In this document: in pieces, positions 25,276-33,766 of the stretch | Position numbering within the stretch: the stretch's first letter is position 1 | Layout of the letters: the number at the start of each line of letters is the position of its first letter | From: Stenotrophomonas maltophilia D457 | GTDB lineage: Bacteria; Pseudomonadota; Gammaproteobacteria; Xanthomonadales; Xanthomonadaceae | Assembly (NCBI RefSeq): GCF_000284595.1 | Contig: NC_017671.1 | Coordinates: 1,955,001 to 2,019,000, forward strand | Direction: 5' to 3' | Length of the DNA stretch: 64,000 nt | Notes under the pieces: model-generated | What the model was told of the DNA's origin: nothing | What the model saw: the letters and a program-made list of their open reading frames with translations, nothing else | Database searches by the model: none | Made by a program: the position numbers and the translations under genes

Positions 25276-26475
25276 ATGTCGACCCTGGCTTCTCCCGCAA
25301 CGACCTCACGCCCGGTGGCTCCCGGCGTGCTGGCCGCCATCTCCACCTCGCATGTCGTCAACGACATGATGCAGTCCCTGATCCTGGCCATCTATCCGGT
25401 GATCAAGGGCGGCTTCAACCTCAGCTTCACCCAGATCGGCCTGATCACGCTGACCTACCAGCTCACCGCGTCGATCTTCCAGCCGTTGATCGGCATGGCC
25501 ACCGACCGCCGCCCGGCACCGTACTCGCTGCCGATCGGCATGGCCTCGACCCTGTGCGGCATGCTGCTGCTCGGCTTTGCGCCGAACTACGCGGTGGTGC
25601 TGATGGCTGCGGCGATGGTCGGCATTGGTTCGGCCATCTTCCACCCGGAGGCCTCGCGCATCGCCCGGCTGGCCTCGGGCGGTCGCCATGGCTTCGCGCA
25701 GTCGGTGTTCCAGGTGGGTGGCAACTTCGGTACCGCGCTGGGGCCGTTGATCGCTGCGGCCGTGATCGTGCCGTATGGCCAGCGTGCCGCATCATGGTTT
25801 GCCGGCGCCGCGCTGATCGGCATCGCGCTGCTGACCTATGTTGGCCGCTGGTATGCACTGCACCTGGGCACACCGCGTCCGGCCAGCACCGCGTCTATGG
25901 CCCCGCGGCATTCGTCGCGCACCGTGGCCAAGGTGCTGGCGATCCTGCTGGTGCTGATCTTCAGCAAGTACTTCTACATGGCCAGCATCGGCAGCTACTT
26001 CACCTTCTACCTGATCCACCACTTCGGCATTCCGGTGGCACAGGCGCAACTGCATCTGTTCGCGTTCCTGGTGGCGTCTGCCGCCGGTGGTTTCCTCGGC
26101 GGCCCGCTGGGTGACCGCATCGGCCGCAAGCCGATCATCTGGACCTCGATCCTCGGCGTGGCCCCGTTCGCGCTGATGCTGCCGCACGCCGATCTGCTAT
26201 GGACCACAGTGCTGGCAGTGCTGATCGGCTTCGTGCTCTCCTCGGCGTTCTCGGCCATCGTGGTGTACGCGCAGGAGATGATGCCGCACCGCATCGGCAT
26301 GGTGTCCGGCCTGTTCTTCGGCTTTGCATTCGGCATGGGCGGGCTTGGCGCGGCCGTGCTGGGCATGCTGGCAGACAGGACCAGCATTGAATTCGTCTAT
26401 CAGCTGACCGCGTTCCTGCCGCTGCTCGGTATCGTCGCAGCGTGGCTGCCACCGTCGCGGCCTGCTGCTCACTGA
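25276..26475 (+). CDS. MFS transporter, fosmidomycin-resistance (Fsr)-like
   Basis: 399 residues with about twelve hydrophobic segments. Motifs typical of the Fsr group are visible: SHVVNDMMQSLILAIYPVIK at the N-terminus, GIGSAIFHPEASRIARLASG in the first half, and GDRIGRKPIIW between helices in the second half. The family expels small drugs such as fosmidomycin; the real substrate here is unknown. It is divergent from the AraC gene, its probable regulator. The start could also be the GTG at 25270; neither has a clear ribosome-binding site. Confidence 0.88.
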   Translation: MSTLASPATTSRPVAPGVLAAISTSHVVNDMMQSLILAIYPVIKGGFNLSFTQIGLITLTYQLTASIFQPLIGMATDRRPAPYSLPIGMASTLCGMLLLGFAPNYAVVLMAAAMVGIGSAIFHPEASRIARLASGGRHGFAQSVFQVGGNFGTALGPLIAAAVIVPYGQRAASWFAGAALIGIALLTYVGRWYALHLGTPRPASTASMAPRHSSRTVAKVLAILLVLIFSKYFYMASIGSYFTFYLIHHFGIPVAQAQLHLFAFLVASAAGGFLGGPLGDRIGRKPIIWTSILGVAPFALMLPHADLLWTTVLAVLIGFVLSSAFSAIVVYAQEMMPHRIGMVSGLFFGFAFGMGGLGAAVLGMLADRTSIEFVYQLTAFLPLLGIVAAWLPPSRPAAH

Positions 26476-26486
26476 GGGGTTTGGGT

Positions 26487-27060
26487 TTGCAGGGCTTGCA
26501 GCCCTGCACCTGCAGAGGCAACGTCAACAGCAGAAGCGGGCTATCCGTGGGTTGGCGGGGTGGGGCCGGTTGCAGGGGACGCCGTAAACCCATCCCTGGG
26601 GGCTTGGCCGCGGCATCCATGCCGCGGACACCCCTGCAACCGGACCCACCCCGCCTTCGACAGTTTTCCGTGATCTGCCGGAACAGCTCGTGGGGTCAGA
26701 TCCGTTTTCCGAAGGAAAACGGATCTGACCCCGATTTATTTCGGTATCCCACAGATGTGCCGACCAACGGTCGGCACCCACCAACAGTCGCGGGAATCTG
26801 TCAGAGGCGGGGCGGTGTGGGTGGGCAGAACCGTTGGCGCCATGGATGGCGCCATCGAGCCCCCATGGGTGAGGGCGCTTCGCTTGCGAAGCACTGCTTC
26901 GCAAGCGCCCGAACGCACAGCCGCCAGCGGCTGGGCCGGACCCCGGAGGGGGGTTTACGGCGTGTCCTGACCACCCACACCGCCCCGCCATCCCACGGAA
27001 TGCGGCTCTTGATCTTGCTTCGGCTTCGCCTTCGGCAGGTGCAGGGCTGCAAGCCCTGCC
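26487..27060. repeat. Composite palindromic intergenic block 1 (copies A and B)
   Basis: Gene-free stretch between the MFS gene and pdxY, almost wholly repeat. It starts and ends with a CAGGGCTTGCAGCCCTG-type palindrome. Copy A of the 102-bp element lies at 26554-26655 (sense on the minus strand) and copy B at 26806-26989 (sense on the plus strand). Between them are a GGGGTC hairpin (26692-26732) and small SMAG-like stems. The sense hairpins of A carry AUGGAU (26614-26621) and AGGGAU (26591-26598). Copy B keeps the first hairpin (26841-26848) but is enlarged by about 82 bp containing another palindrome at 26873-26908. Confidence 0.85.
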
Positions 27061-27089
27061 GAAAACTCCCTTGGGCGTAGAATGCGGCC

Positions 27090-27998
27090 ATGAGCGAATC
27101 CCTTGATAACCACCTGGTCCACGGCCGCCGCCAGCGGCCGGATGGGCCGTCGCCGATCGATGTCATCTCGGTCCAGTCGCAACTTGTGTACGGCCACGCC
27201 GGCAACAGTGCCGCCGTCCCGCCGATGCGCGCACTGGGCGTGCGCGTCGCCGAAATCCCGACCGTGCTGCTGAGCAATGCGCCGTTCTACGACACTACGC
27301 GGGGCCGCGTGCTGCCCGCCGACTGGTTTGCCGACCTGCTGCTGGGTACCCACGAGCGTGGCCTGCCGCAGCGGGCGAAGATGCTGGTGTCCGGCTACTT
27401 CGGCAGCACCGCCAACGGTGCGGCCTTCGCCGACTGGCTGGACAACATCCTGCCGGCCTGCCCACAGCTGCGTTACTGCCTGGACCCGGTGATCGGTGAT
27501 ACCCATACCGGACCCTACGTGGAACCGGGCCTGGAAGCGATCTTCGCCGAGCGCCTGCTGCCGCACGCCTGGCTGGTGACGCCCAATGCCTTCGAACTGA
27601 ATCGCCTGACCGGCATGCCGGCACTGGCCGAGGCCGATGCCATCGCCGCCGCGCGCACGCTGCTGGATCGTGGCCCGCACTGGGTGATCGCGCACAGCGT
27701 AGGCGGCAACCCGGGTGAGCTGGTCACCCTGGCGGTCGGGCACGAGGAAACCTGGCGCTGGACCTCACCGCTGCTGCCGGTGGACGTGGCCGGTACCGGT
27801 GACGTGCTGATGTCGCTGGTGGTGTCGTTCCTGCTGCGCGGTGAGTCGATGCAGCAGGCGATTTCGCGCGCGATTGCCGGCACCCATGCGGCGCTGGAGG
27901 CGACCCTGGACAACGGCTTCGAGGAGTTCGACGTGATCGCTGCCGCGCCGGCGGCGCTGGCCGAAGGAACGCGCTTCCGCGCTGAACGCGTGGCATGA
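27090..27998 (+). CDS. pdxY: Pyridoxal kinase PdxY
   Basis: 302 residues of the ribokinase-like PfkB/PdxK family. SVQSQLVYGHAGNSAAVPPM at the N-terminus binds the vitamin, CLDPVIGDTHTGPYV is the metal/nucleotide region, and PVDVAGTGDVLMSLVVSFLL holds the anion hole and catalytic Asp. It phosphorylates pyridoxal in the B6 salvage pathway. Its last codons overlap the next gene by four bases (ATGA). The sense copy of the 102-bp repeat ends 101 bp before its start. Confidence 0.94.
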   Translation: MSESLDNHLVHGRRQRPDGPSPIDVISVQSQLVYGHAGNSAAVPPMRALGVRVAEIPTVLLSNAPFYDTTRGRVLPADWFADLLLGTHERGLPQRAKMLVSGYFGSTANGAAFADWLDNILPACPQLRYCLDPVIGDTHTGPYVEPGLEAIFAERLLPHAWLVTPNAFELNRLTGMPALAEADAIAAARTLLDRGPHWVIAHSVGGNPGELVTLAVGHEETWRWTSPLLPVDVAGTGDVLMSLVVSFLLRGESMQQAISRAIAGTHAALEATLDNGFEEFDVIAAAPAALAEGTRFRAERVA

Positions 27999-29119
27999 GC
28001 GGCCTGGATCCACGCACGCCGCGCACGGTCGGCATCGTCGGCAGTGCTGGTGCCTATGGGCGCTGGCTGTGCCGCTTCTTCCAGCAGCACCTGCAGCTGC
28101 AGGTGATCGGCCATGACCCGGCCGACCCGGACTCGCACACGCCGGAACACCTGCTGGCGCAGGCCGATGTACTGGTGTTCTCGGCACCGATCCGGCACAC
28201 GCCGGCGTTGATCGCCGAGTACGTGCGGCAATCGGCGGGCCGCGAGCAGGGCAGGCTGTGGCTGGATGTGACCTCGGTAAAGGAGGCACCGGTGCAGGCG
28301 ATGCTGGCCTCGCAGGCCGAAGTGGTCGGACTGCACCCGATGACCGCGCCACCCAAGGCGCCGACCCTGAAGGGGCGGGTGATGGTGGTCTGCGAAGCGC
28401 GGCTGCAGCACTGGCGGGCATGGGTCGATATGCTGTGCACCGCGCTGCAGGCCGAGTGCGTGCGCGCGACGCCGCAGCACCACGACCAGATGATGGCGCT
28501 GGTGCAGGCGATGGTGCATGCCACCCACCTGGCGCAGGCAGGCGTGCTGCGCCAGTACCAGCCGCAGCTGGGCGATCTGGCCGCGATGATGCCGTACCGT
28601 TCGGCGTCGTTCGAGCTGGACACGGCGATCATCTCGCGCATCCTGTCGCTGAATCCGGCGATCTACGAAGACATCCAGTTCGGCAACCCGTACGTGGCGC
28701 CGATGCTGGAGCGGCTGGTGGGGCAGCTGCAGGCCCTGCAGGTGCAGGTCGGACAGGGCGACGACGGCGCACGGGCTGCATTCCGTGAGCAGCTGCTGTC
28801 AGCCAATCGCAGTGCCTTCGGCGAGCAGGCCCTGGCGGATGGCAACTACACGTTCGAACGCGTGGGGTATCTGCTGGCCGATCTGACCGAGCGCAACGCG
28901 CTGTCGGTGCACCTGCCGGAGGACCGGCCTGGCTCGCTGCGCGAGCTGTTGAACGTGTTCGAGCAGCATGGCATCAGCCTGGCTTCGATCCATTCCTCGC
29001 GCACGCCCGGCGGTGAAGTGCACTTCCGCATCGGATTCGTGGCCGGCAGCGATCCGGCGGCGATCACCCGGGCCGCGGCCGACGTGGACGCCAGCGGCAT
29101 CGGACGGGTGCTGGGCTGA
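27995..29119 (+). CDS. Prephenate dehydrogenase with C-terminal ACT domain
   Basis: 374 residues. Rossmann start TVGIVGSAGAYGRWLCRFF binds NAD. Active-site style blocks include LWLDVTSVKEAPV and VVGLHPMTAPP. A C-terminal ACT domain (about 300-374, SVHLPEDRPGSLRELLNVFE) should bind tyrosine or another effector. It converts prephenate toward tyrosine. The N-terminal chorismate mutase domain of enterobacterial TyrA is absent. It overlaps pdxY by four bases and so is co-translated with it. Confidence 0.88.
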   Translation: MSGLDPRTPRTVGIVGSAGAYGRWLCRFFQQHLQLQVIGHDPADPDSHTPEHLLAQADVLVFSAPIRHTPALIAEYVRQSAGREQGRLWLDVTSVKEAPVQAMLASQAEVVGLHPMTAPPKAPTLKGRVMVVCEARLQHWRAWVDMLCTALQAECVRATPQHHDQMMALVQAMVHATHLAQAGVLRQYQPQLGDLAAMMPYRSASFELDTAIISRILSLNPAIYEDIQFGNPYVAPMLERLVGQLQALQVQVGQGDDGARAAFREQLLSANRSAFGEQALADGNYTFERVGYLLADLTERNALSVHLPEDRPGSLRELLNVFEQHGISLASIHSSRTPGGEVHFRIGFVAGSDPAAITRAAADVDASGIGRVLG

Positions 29120-29121
29120 AT

Positions 29122-29167
29122 TCATCCACAGGCGGTGTGGATGGTTTCTGAGCAAACGTGTGGATAA
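29122..29167. promoter_or_regulatory. Cluster of DnaA-box-like sequences
   Basis: Three boxes within 46 bp: TCATCCACA at 29122-29130, CCATCCACA on the minus strand at 29136-29144, and a perfect TTATCCACA on the minus strand at 29159-29167. No origin-type AT-rich region or dnaA gene is next to it. It could be a DnaA-titrating or regulatory site. Confidence 0.4.
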
Positions 29168-29338
29168 CCCTGCGCAGCCCTTGTCAGGCAAGGCTGTCAA
29201 GATGCTTGGTGAAAAATTGATCACGCCTTCTTGTGGAGTCCAGCCGTGCTCGACTGCCCTTGGCAAAGAGCGTGTTGACCGAGGTCGACACCTACCAGAG
29301 CAGAGCGACACGGCCAGTGACCACCAAGGTGGGCAGCG

Positions 29339-29533
29339 CTAGATCATCAACCGCAGTTCGCCGCCGCTGGTGGTGAATTCGCGGCCATTGCGAACCAGAT
29401 GACGCCCGTCATCCAGCTCGTAACGCGGCGTGGATTCAGAGTGATGCCCGCTGCCATTCGCCTCGGGCTTGAACTCGATGATGATGTGGCTTTCGCCATT
29501 GCTGTCGACTGCAGGGAACTGACGGAACGACAT
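29339..29533 (-). CDS. Small conserved-looking hypothetical protein
   Basis: 64 residues starting MSFRQFPAVDSNGESHIIIE, with polar beta-strand-like content and no membrane segment. GGAGG lies seven bases before the ATG, which is strong support. The C-terminal half (RYELDDGRHLVRNGREFTTS) alternates polar and hydrophobic residues as in a small beta sheet. I do not recognise a family. It stands between the prephenate dehydrogenase gene and the ABC exporter gene. Confidence 0.7.
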   Translation of the reverse strand: MSFRQFPAVDSNGESHIIIEFKPEANGSGHHSESTPRYELDDGRHLVRNGREFTTSGGELRLMI

Positions 29534-29603
29534 CGCGTACCTCCTTCAGCGGATGCTGCTGATGCGAGGCCAGCTTGGTCCGGCCGATGTTAGCCGGCCG
29601 TCA

Positions 29604-31376
29604 TCAATCGATGAACTGCAGTCGTGCCAGTTCAGCGTACAGTCCGCCTTCGGCCAGAAGCTGGGCATGGGTACCTTCGGCCACGATGCGGCCCTGGTCC
29701 ATCACCACGATGCGGTCGGCCTTGAGCACGGTGGCCAGGCGGTGGGCGATGACCAGCGTGGTGCGACCGGCCATCAGCCGCTCCAGCGCCTGCTGCACGC
29801 TGTGCTCGCTCTGTGCGTCCAGCGCGCTGGTGGCTTCATCGAGCAGCAGGATCGGCGCGTCCTTCAGCAGTGCGCGGGCAATCGCCACGCGCTGCTGCTG
29901 GCCACCGGACAGGCGCGCACCGCGTTCGCCCAACTCACTGTCGTAGCCCTGCGGCAACGCGCGCAGGAAGCCATCGGCCTCGGCCGCATGCGCGGCAGCT
30001 TCGACCTCGGCGTCACTGGCCTGCAGGCGGCCATAGCGGATGTTGTCGCGCGCACTGGCCGCGAACAGCGTCGGCTGCTGCGGCACCAGCGCCAGCTGCG
30101 CGCGCAGCTCGGCCGGATCGACCTGGCGAACGTCGATGCCATCCACGCAGATGCGGCCGCTGGCCGGATCGTGGAAGCGCAGCAGCATCGACAGCACCGT
30201 GCTCTTGCCCGCGCCCGACGGGCCGACCAGGGCCACCGTCTCGCCCGGGCGGACATGCAGGTTGAAGTGGTCCAGCGCGGCCTGGTCCGGACGTTGCGGA
30301 TAGTGGAACACCACGTCGTCGAACTGGATTTCGCCGCGCAATGGTTGCGGCAGAACGTGCGGCTGCGCCGGCGCACGGATCTCGATGTCTTCCTGCAGCA
30401 GCTCGCCAATGCGGCCCATGCCACCGGCTGCACGCTGCAGTTCGTTCCACACTTCGGCCAGCGCGCCCACCGAGCCGCCGCCGATCAGCGCGTACAGCAC
30501 GAACTGCCCCAGCGTGCCGGCACTGAGGCGCCCGTCGATGACATCGTGCGCGCCCAGCCACAGCACGCCAACGATGGCGCCGAACACCAGCAGGATGGCG
30601 CTGGCGGTGACCAGCGACTGCGCACCGATGCGTCGGCGCGCGGCGCCGATGGCATCGCCCAGTGCCTTGTCGAAGCGTCCGCGCTCGTAAGGCTCGCGTG
30701 CATGTGCCTGCACCGTGCGCACGGCGCCCAGCGTCTCGCTGGCCAGGCTGTTGGCATCGGCGATGCGGTCCTGGCTGCTGCGTGCAACCGTGCGCAGCTT
30801 GCGCGCGCCGATGATGATCGGCAGTACCGCCAGTGGGATGCCGAGCAGCGACCATGCCGCCAGCCTGGGGCTGGTGACGAACAGCATGGCCAGGCTGCCG
30901 ACCACGGTGACGCTGCTGCGCAGGGCGACCGACATGGTCGAGCCGACCACGCTGCGCAGCAGTTCGCTGTCAGCGGTCAGGCGCGAGACCAGTTCGCCGC
31001 TACGGCTGCGGTCATGGAAACCGGCACCGAGCTGGATCAGGTGTGCGTACAGGCGGCTGCGCAGGTCGGCCACGACTTTTTCGCCAAGCAGCGACACGAA
31101 GAAGAACCGTGCGGCCGTTGCCAGTGCCAGCACCACCGCCACCAGCATCAGCAGGGCGAAGGCACGGTTGATCTGGCCACCGCTGGTGAAGCCGTGGTCG
31201 ATCATCTGCTTCACGGCGGGGGGCAGGCTCAGCGTGGCGGCCGAAGAGACCGCCAGCGCCAGCAGCCAGGCGGTGAACAGCCCGCTGTGGCGGCGCACGA
31301 ACGGCCACAGCGTCCTCAGGCTGCCGAGGCGGCGCAGCGGTGGGGCCGAGGCGGGGGCGTCGTCCTTGTCAGTCAT
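29604..31376 (-). CDS. ABC exporter, fused permease/ATPase (MsbA/lipid A-exporter-like)
   Basis: 590 residues. Six transmembrane helices (about 30-310) are followed by the ATPase domain: Walker A LVGPSGAGKSTVLSML, signature RLSGGQQQRVAIARALL, Walker B PILLLDEATSALD and H-loop VIAHRLATV. Works as a homodimeric exporter of lipids or drugs; the substrate cannot be told. The start at 31376 overlaps the end of the upstream YigZ-like gene by 8 bases, so the two form an operon. Confidence 0.9.
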   Translation of the reverse strand: MTDKDDAPASAPPLRRLGSLRTLWPFVRRHSGLFTAWLLALAVSSAATLSLPPAVKQMIDHGFTSGGQINRAFALLMLVAVVLALATAARFFFVSLLGEKVVADLRSRLYAHLIQLGAGFHDRSRSGELVSRLTADSELLRSVVGSTMSVALRSSVTVVGSLAMLFVTSPRLAAWSLLGIPLAVLPIIIGARKLRTVARSSQDRIADANSLASETLGAVRTVQAHAREPYERGRFDKALGDAIGAARRRIGAQSLVTASAILLVFGAIVGVLWLGAHDVIDGRLSAGTLGQFVLYALIGGGSVGALAEVWNELQRAAGGMGRIGELLQEDIEIRAPAQPHVLPQPLRGEIQFDDVVFHYPQRPDQAALDHFNLHVRPGETVALVGPSGAGKSTVLSMLLRFHDPASGRICVDGIDVRQVDPAELRAQLALVPQQPTLFAASARDNIRYGRLQASDAEVEAAAHAAEADGFLRALPQGYDSELGERGARLSGGQQQRVAIARALLKDAPILLLDEATSALDAQSEHSVQQALERLMAGRTTLVIAHRLATVLKADRIVVMDQGRIVAEGTHAQLLAEGGLYAELARLQFID

Positions 31377-31965
31377 CCTGGTCGTCGTCTTGTATGCGGA
31401 TACGGTCACGGGTGGCGTCGCGCAGGCGGATTTTCAATGCATCGACCTGATCGGCCGGCAATTCGACCCGCAGGCACACGCCGTTGGCATCGAACTGTTC
31501 ATCGCGCTTCACGGCGCCGAAGCTGGGAAGGGTGGCATGCAGGGTGCCCAGATCCTCGAAGCCGGCCAACAGCTGCAGCCGGGCCATCGCCACCAGCGGC
31601 AAGCGCGGGGCGGTACGCAGGCATTCGGCGGCGGCGCCACCGTAGGCGCGCACCAGTCCACCGGCGCCCAGCTTGATGCCGCCGAACCAGCGCGTCACGA
31701 CCACCACCACCCGGTCGAAGCCCTGGCCGTCGATCGCAGCCAGGATCGGCCGCCCAGCGGTGCCGGCGGGCTCGCCATCGTCACTGGAGCGGTAGTCCTG
31801 GCCGTGCCGGTAGGCCCAGCAGTTGTGGGTTGCGTCGGCTACGGCCACCTGTTGCAGGAACGCCAATGCTGCCGCGGCGCCATCGATCGGCGCGGCATGG
31901 ACAATGAAGCGGCTGTGTTTGACTTCCAGCGTGTGGCTTACCGGCTGGGCGAGGGTATCGGGCAT
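31369..31965 (-). CDS. IMPACT/YigZ-family protein
   Basis: 198 residues. Contains the UPF0029 signature: HNCWAYRHGQDYRSSDDGEP followed by GTAGRPILAAI and VVVTRWFGGIKLGAGGLVRA, then a short C-terminal DUF1949-type domain. Homologues bind RNA or ribosomes and are linked to starvation-time translation control; the biochemical role is unclear. An ATG three codons earlier (31974) is an alternative start. Overlaps the ABC exporter gene. Confidence 0.9.
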   Translation of the reverse strand: MPDTLAQPVSHTLEVKHSRFIVHAAPIDGAAAALAFLQQVAVADATHNCWAYRHGQDYRSSDDGEPAGTAGRPILAAIDGQGFDRVVVVVTRWFGGIKLGAGGLVRAYGGAAAECLRTAPRLPLVAMARLQLLAGFEDLGTLHATLPSFGAVKRDEQFDANGVCLRVELPADQVDALKIRLRDATRDRIRIQDDDQDD

Positions 31966-32005
31966 TCCCGCCATTCTACGGGGTCGCCGGAGGTCACTGC
32001 CCGCT

Positions 32006-33004
32006 TCAGTCGTCCAGCAGCGGGCGCAGGTCGCGCGGCAGGCGCGCTTCGGGATACTGCTGCACATAGCGCTCCAGGCTGGCGCGTGCCAGGTCGCGCT
32101 GACCGTCATCGCGCCGCGCGCGGATCTTCTGCAGCCACTGCCGTCGCGGCAGCTGTGCATCGGCGTCCACCTCGGCCTGCACGGCATCCGCACTGAGCCG
32201 CGCGTCGGCGCCCCGGCGCATGACGCCGGGCGCGGAGCGGCTCGGGGCCTGCCGCTTCATCGAGGTGATCTCTACCCGATCCAGTGCCTGCGCCCGTTCC
32301 GCATCGGCAGCGTTGGCCACTGGCGCCTCGGCGCTGCGTGCTTTCAGCGCCCCTGCCGGGGCCGGCGCCAATGCCGGTGCAGGTGCCGAATAGGCAGCCG
32401 GTGCGGGAGGCGCGGGCGGTGCCGCTGCCGGTGCGGTGGCCGGACCAGGCGGGAGCGCGGCAAAGGACGTATCGGCGGCCGCATCCGCCGCCATCGATCG
32501 TGCAGCCTGGGCCGGAGCTTCAGCAGTCTCGGTCGGCGCAGGCTTGGCTACCCGCGCGACGGACGGCGCCGGGGGAGCGGCAACAGGAGCCGCCTCGGGT
32601 GCTGCAGGTTCGGTGGCCGTTTCCGATGCGGCAACCGCGCTGTCGGCTGGACTGCTCCCAGCGGCCTGATCGGCGGCCGCGGCGTCTGCCGCAGCGGGCG
32701 CCGCGGCAACAGCGGCCTCGCCTGCCGGAACCGGCGGCGGTTCCGGGCGCAGCTGCCAGGCGATGCCGATGGCGAACACCATCGAGGCGGCGATGCCGAA
32801 CACCGCCGGCCAACGCGGACGTGTGCGCTGCCTGCGCGGCGCCTCGGCGGAGACAGCAGCATCGGCCGCCGGTGCGTGCACGGCAGCGCGCGCCGCGGCC
32901 AGGATGGTGGCGTCCAGCGCGGCCGGCGGGGCCTGTTCGACGCGACGGCCGAGCAGGCGCGCCAGCTCGCGTTCTTCCGGCGTCAGCGGTTGGTCTCGGT
33001 TCAT
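32006..33004 (-). CDS. Anti-sigma factor, membrane-anchored
   Basis: 332 residues. The cytoplasmic N-terminal part (about 1-65) carries LTPEERELARLLGRRVEQAP. A single transmembrane helix (WPAVFGIAASMVFAIGIAWQL, about 65-85) follows, then a long Ala/Pro-rich, low-complexity periplasmic spacer (about 90-250) and a basic C-terminal domain. Its ATG overlaps the sigma-factor stop by four bases, the usual sigma/anti-sigma coupling. It should hold the sigma factor inactive until an envelope signal arrives. No zinc-binding HxxxCxxC motif is visible. Confidence 0.8.
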   Translation of the reverse strand: MNRDQPLTPEERELARLLGRRVEQAPPAALDATILAAARAAVHAPAADAAVSAEAPRRQRTRPRWPAVFGIAASMVFAIGIAWQLRPEPPPVPAGEAAVAAAPAAADAAAADQAAGSSPADSAVAASETATEPAAPEAAPVAAPPAPSVARVAKPAPTETAEAPAQAARSMAADAAADTSFAALPPGPATAPAAAPPAPPAPAAYSAPAPALAPAPAGALKARSAEAPVANAADAERAQALDRVEITSMKRQAPSRSAPGVMRRGADARLSADAVQAEVDADAQLPRRQWLQKIRARRDDGQRDLARASLERYVQQYPEARLPRDLRPLLDD

Positions 33005-33624
33005 GCGTTCAATCCCGCACGCAGCTTGTCCATCGCATAGCGCAGCCGCGATTTCACGGTTTCCCGGCCTACGCCGGTGATCTGGCCGATCTCCTCCAGG
33101 CTCAGTTCCTGATCCAGCCGCAGCTGCAGCACTTCGCGCTGCTCGGGCGGCAGTTGCTCCATCGCCAGCTGGATGCGGCGACGTTGTTCGAATTCGGAAA
33201 GCTCGGCTTCCGGGGTCTGCCCGTCCTCGATCGCGGCCAGGCGCAGGTCGGCGTCGGCCGGTGCGGCAGGGCGATGGCGAGCGGCCCGCCAGTGGTCGTT
33301 CAGGCGGTTGTGGGCGATGCGGAACAGCCAGGTGCTGAATGCAGCGTCAGGCTGCCAGCCCGCGCGCGCGCTGATCACCCGCTGCCAGACATCCTGGAAG
33401 ATCTCCTCGGCCAGCGCGTTGTCGCGCAGTTGCCGCAGCAGGAAGCCGAACAGGCGCTTGCGATGGCGTGCATACAGGCTTTCGAACGCGCGCAGGTCGC
33501 CACCGGCCCAAGCCAGCATCAAGGCTTCATCGGTTGGCAGTGCGCTGGCTTCCACGGCGTACAGGGTAAGGCCTGCAGGCGGTGGCGCATAGCCGGTGAC
33601 GGGGGCGGGCAGGGCGAGGTTCAT
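33001..33624 (-). CDS. ECF-type RNA polymerase sigma factor
   Basis: 207 residues. Region 2 includes FESLYARHRKRLFGFLLRQL and AEEIFQDVWQRVI; region 4 includes LPPEQREVLQLRLDQELSLE and IGQITGVGRETVKSRLRYAM. An N-terminal extension of about 30 residues precedes region 2. It directs RNA polymerase to an envelope- or stress-type regulon, kept in check by the product of the overlapping downstream gene. Divergent from a c-di-GMP enzyme gene, which might be a target. Confidence 0.92.
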   Translation of the reverse strand: MNLALPAPVTGYAPPPAGLTLYAVEASALPTDEALMLAWAGGDLRAFESLYARHRKRLFGFLLRQLRDNALAEEIFQDVWQRVISARAGWQPDAAFSTWLFRIAHNRLNDHWRAARHRPAAPADADLRLAAIEDGQTPEAELSEFEQRRRIQLAMEQLPPEQREVLQLRLDQELSLEEIGQITGVGRETVKSRLRYAMDKLRAGLNA

Positions 33625-33766
33625 GGCGTGGAAGCGGCTACGGGCAGGAGGAAAAACGTACGGGCGCACGATTCGGGGTTTACGGGCTTCCATTGCCCCC
33701 CGGGTGGCGCGCTATGCTCGGCGGCTCAGGGGAGGCGACGCACAGACGGCGCCAAGAGATTGTCAT

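Noticed and set aside
29122..29167. Replication origin
   Set aside because: DnaA-type boxes are present but there is no AT-rich unwinding region and no dnaA, dnaN or gidA neighbour.
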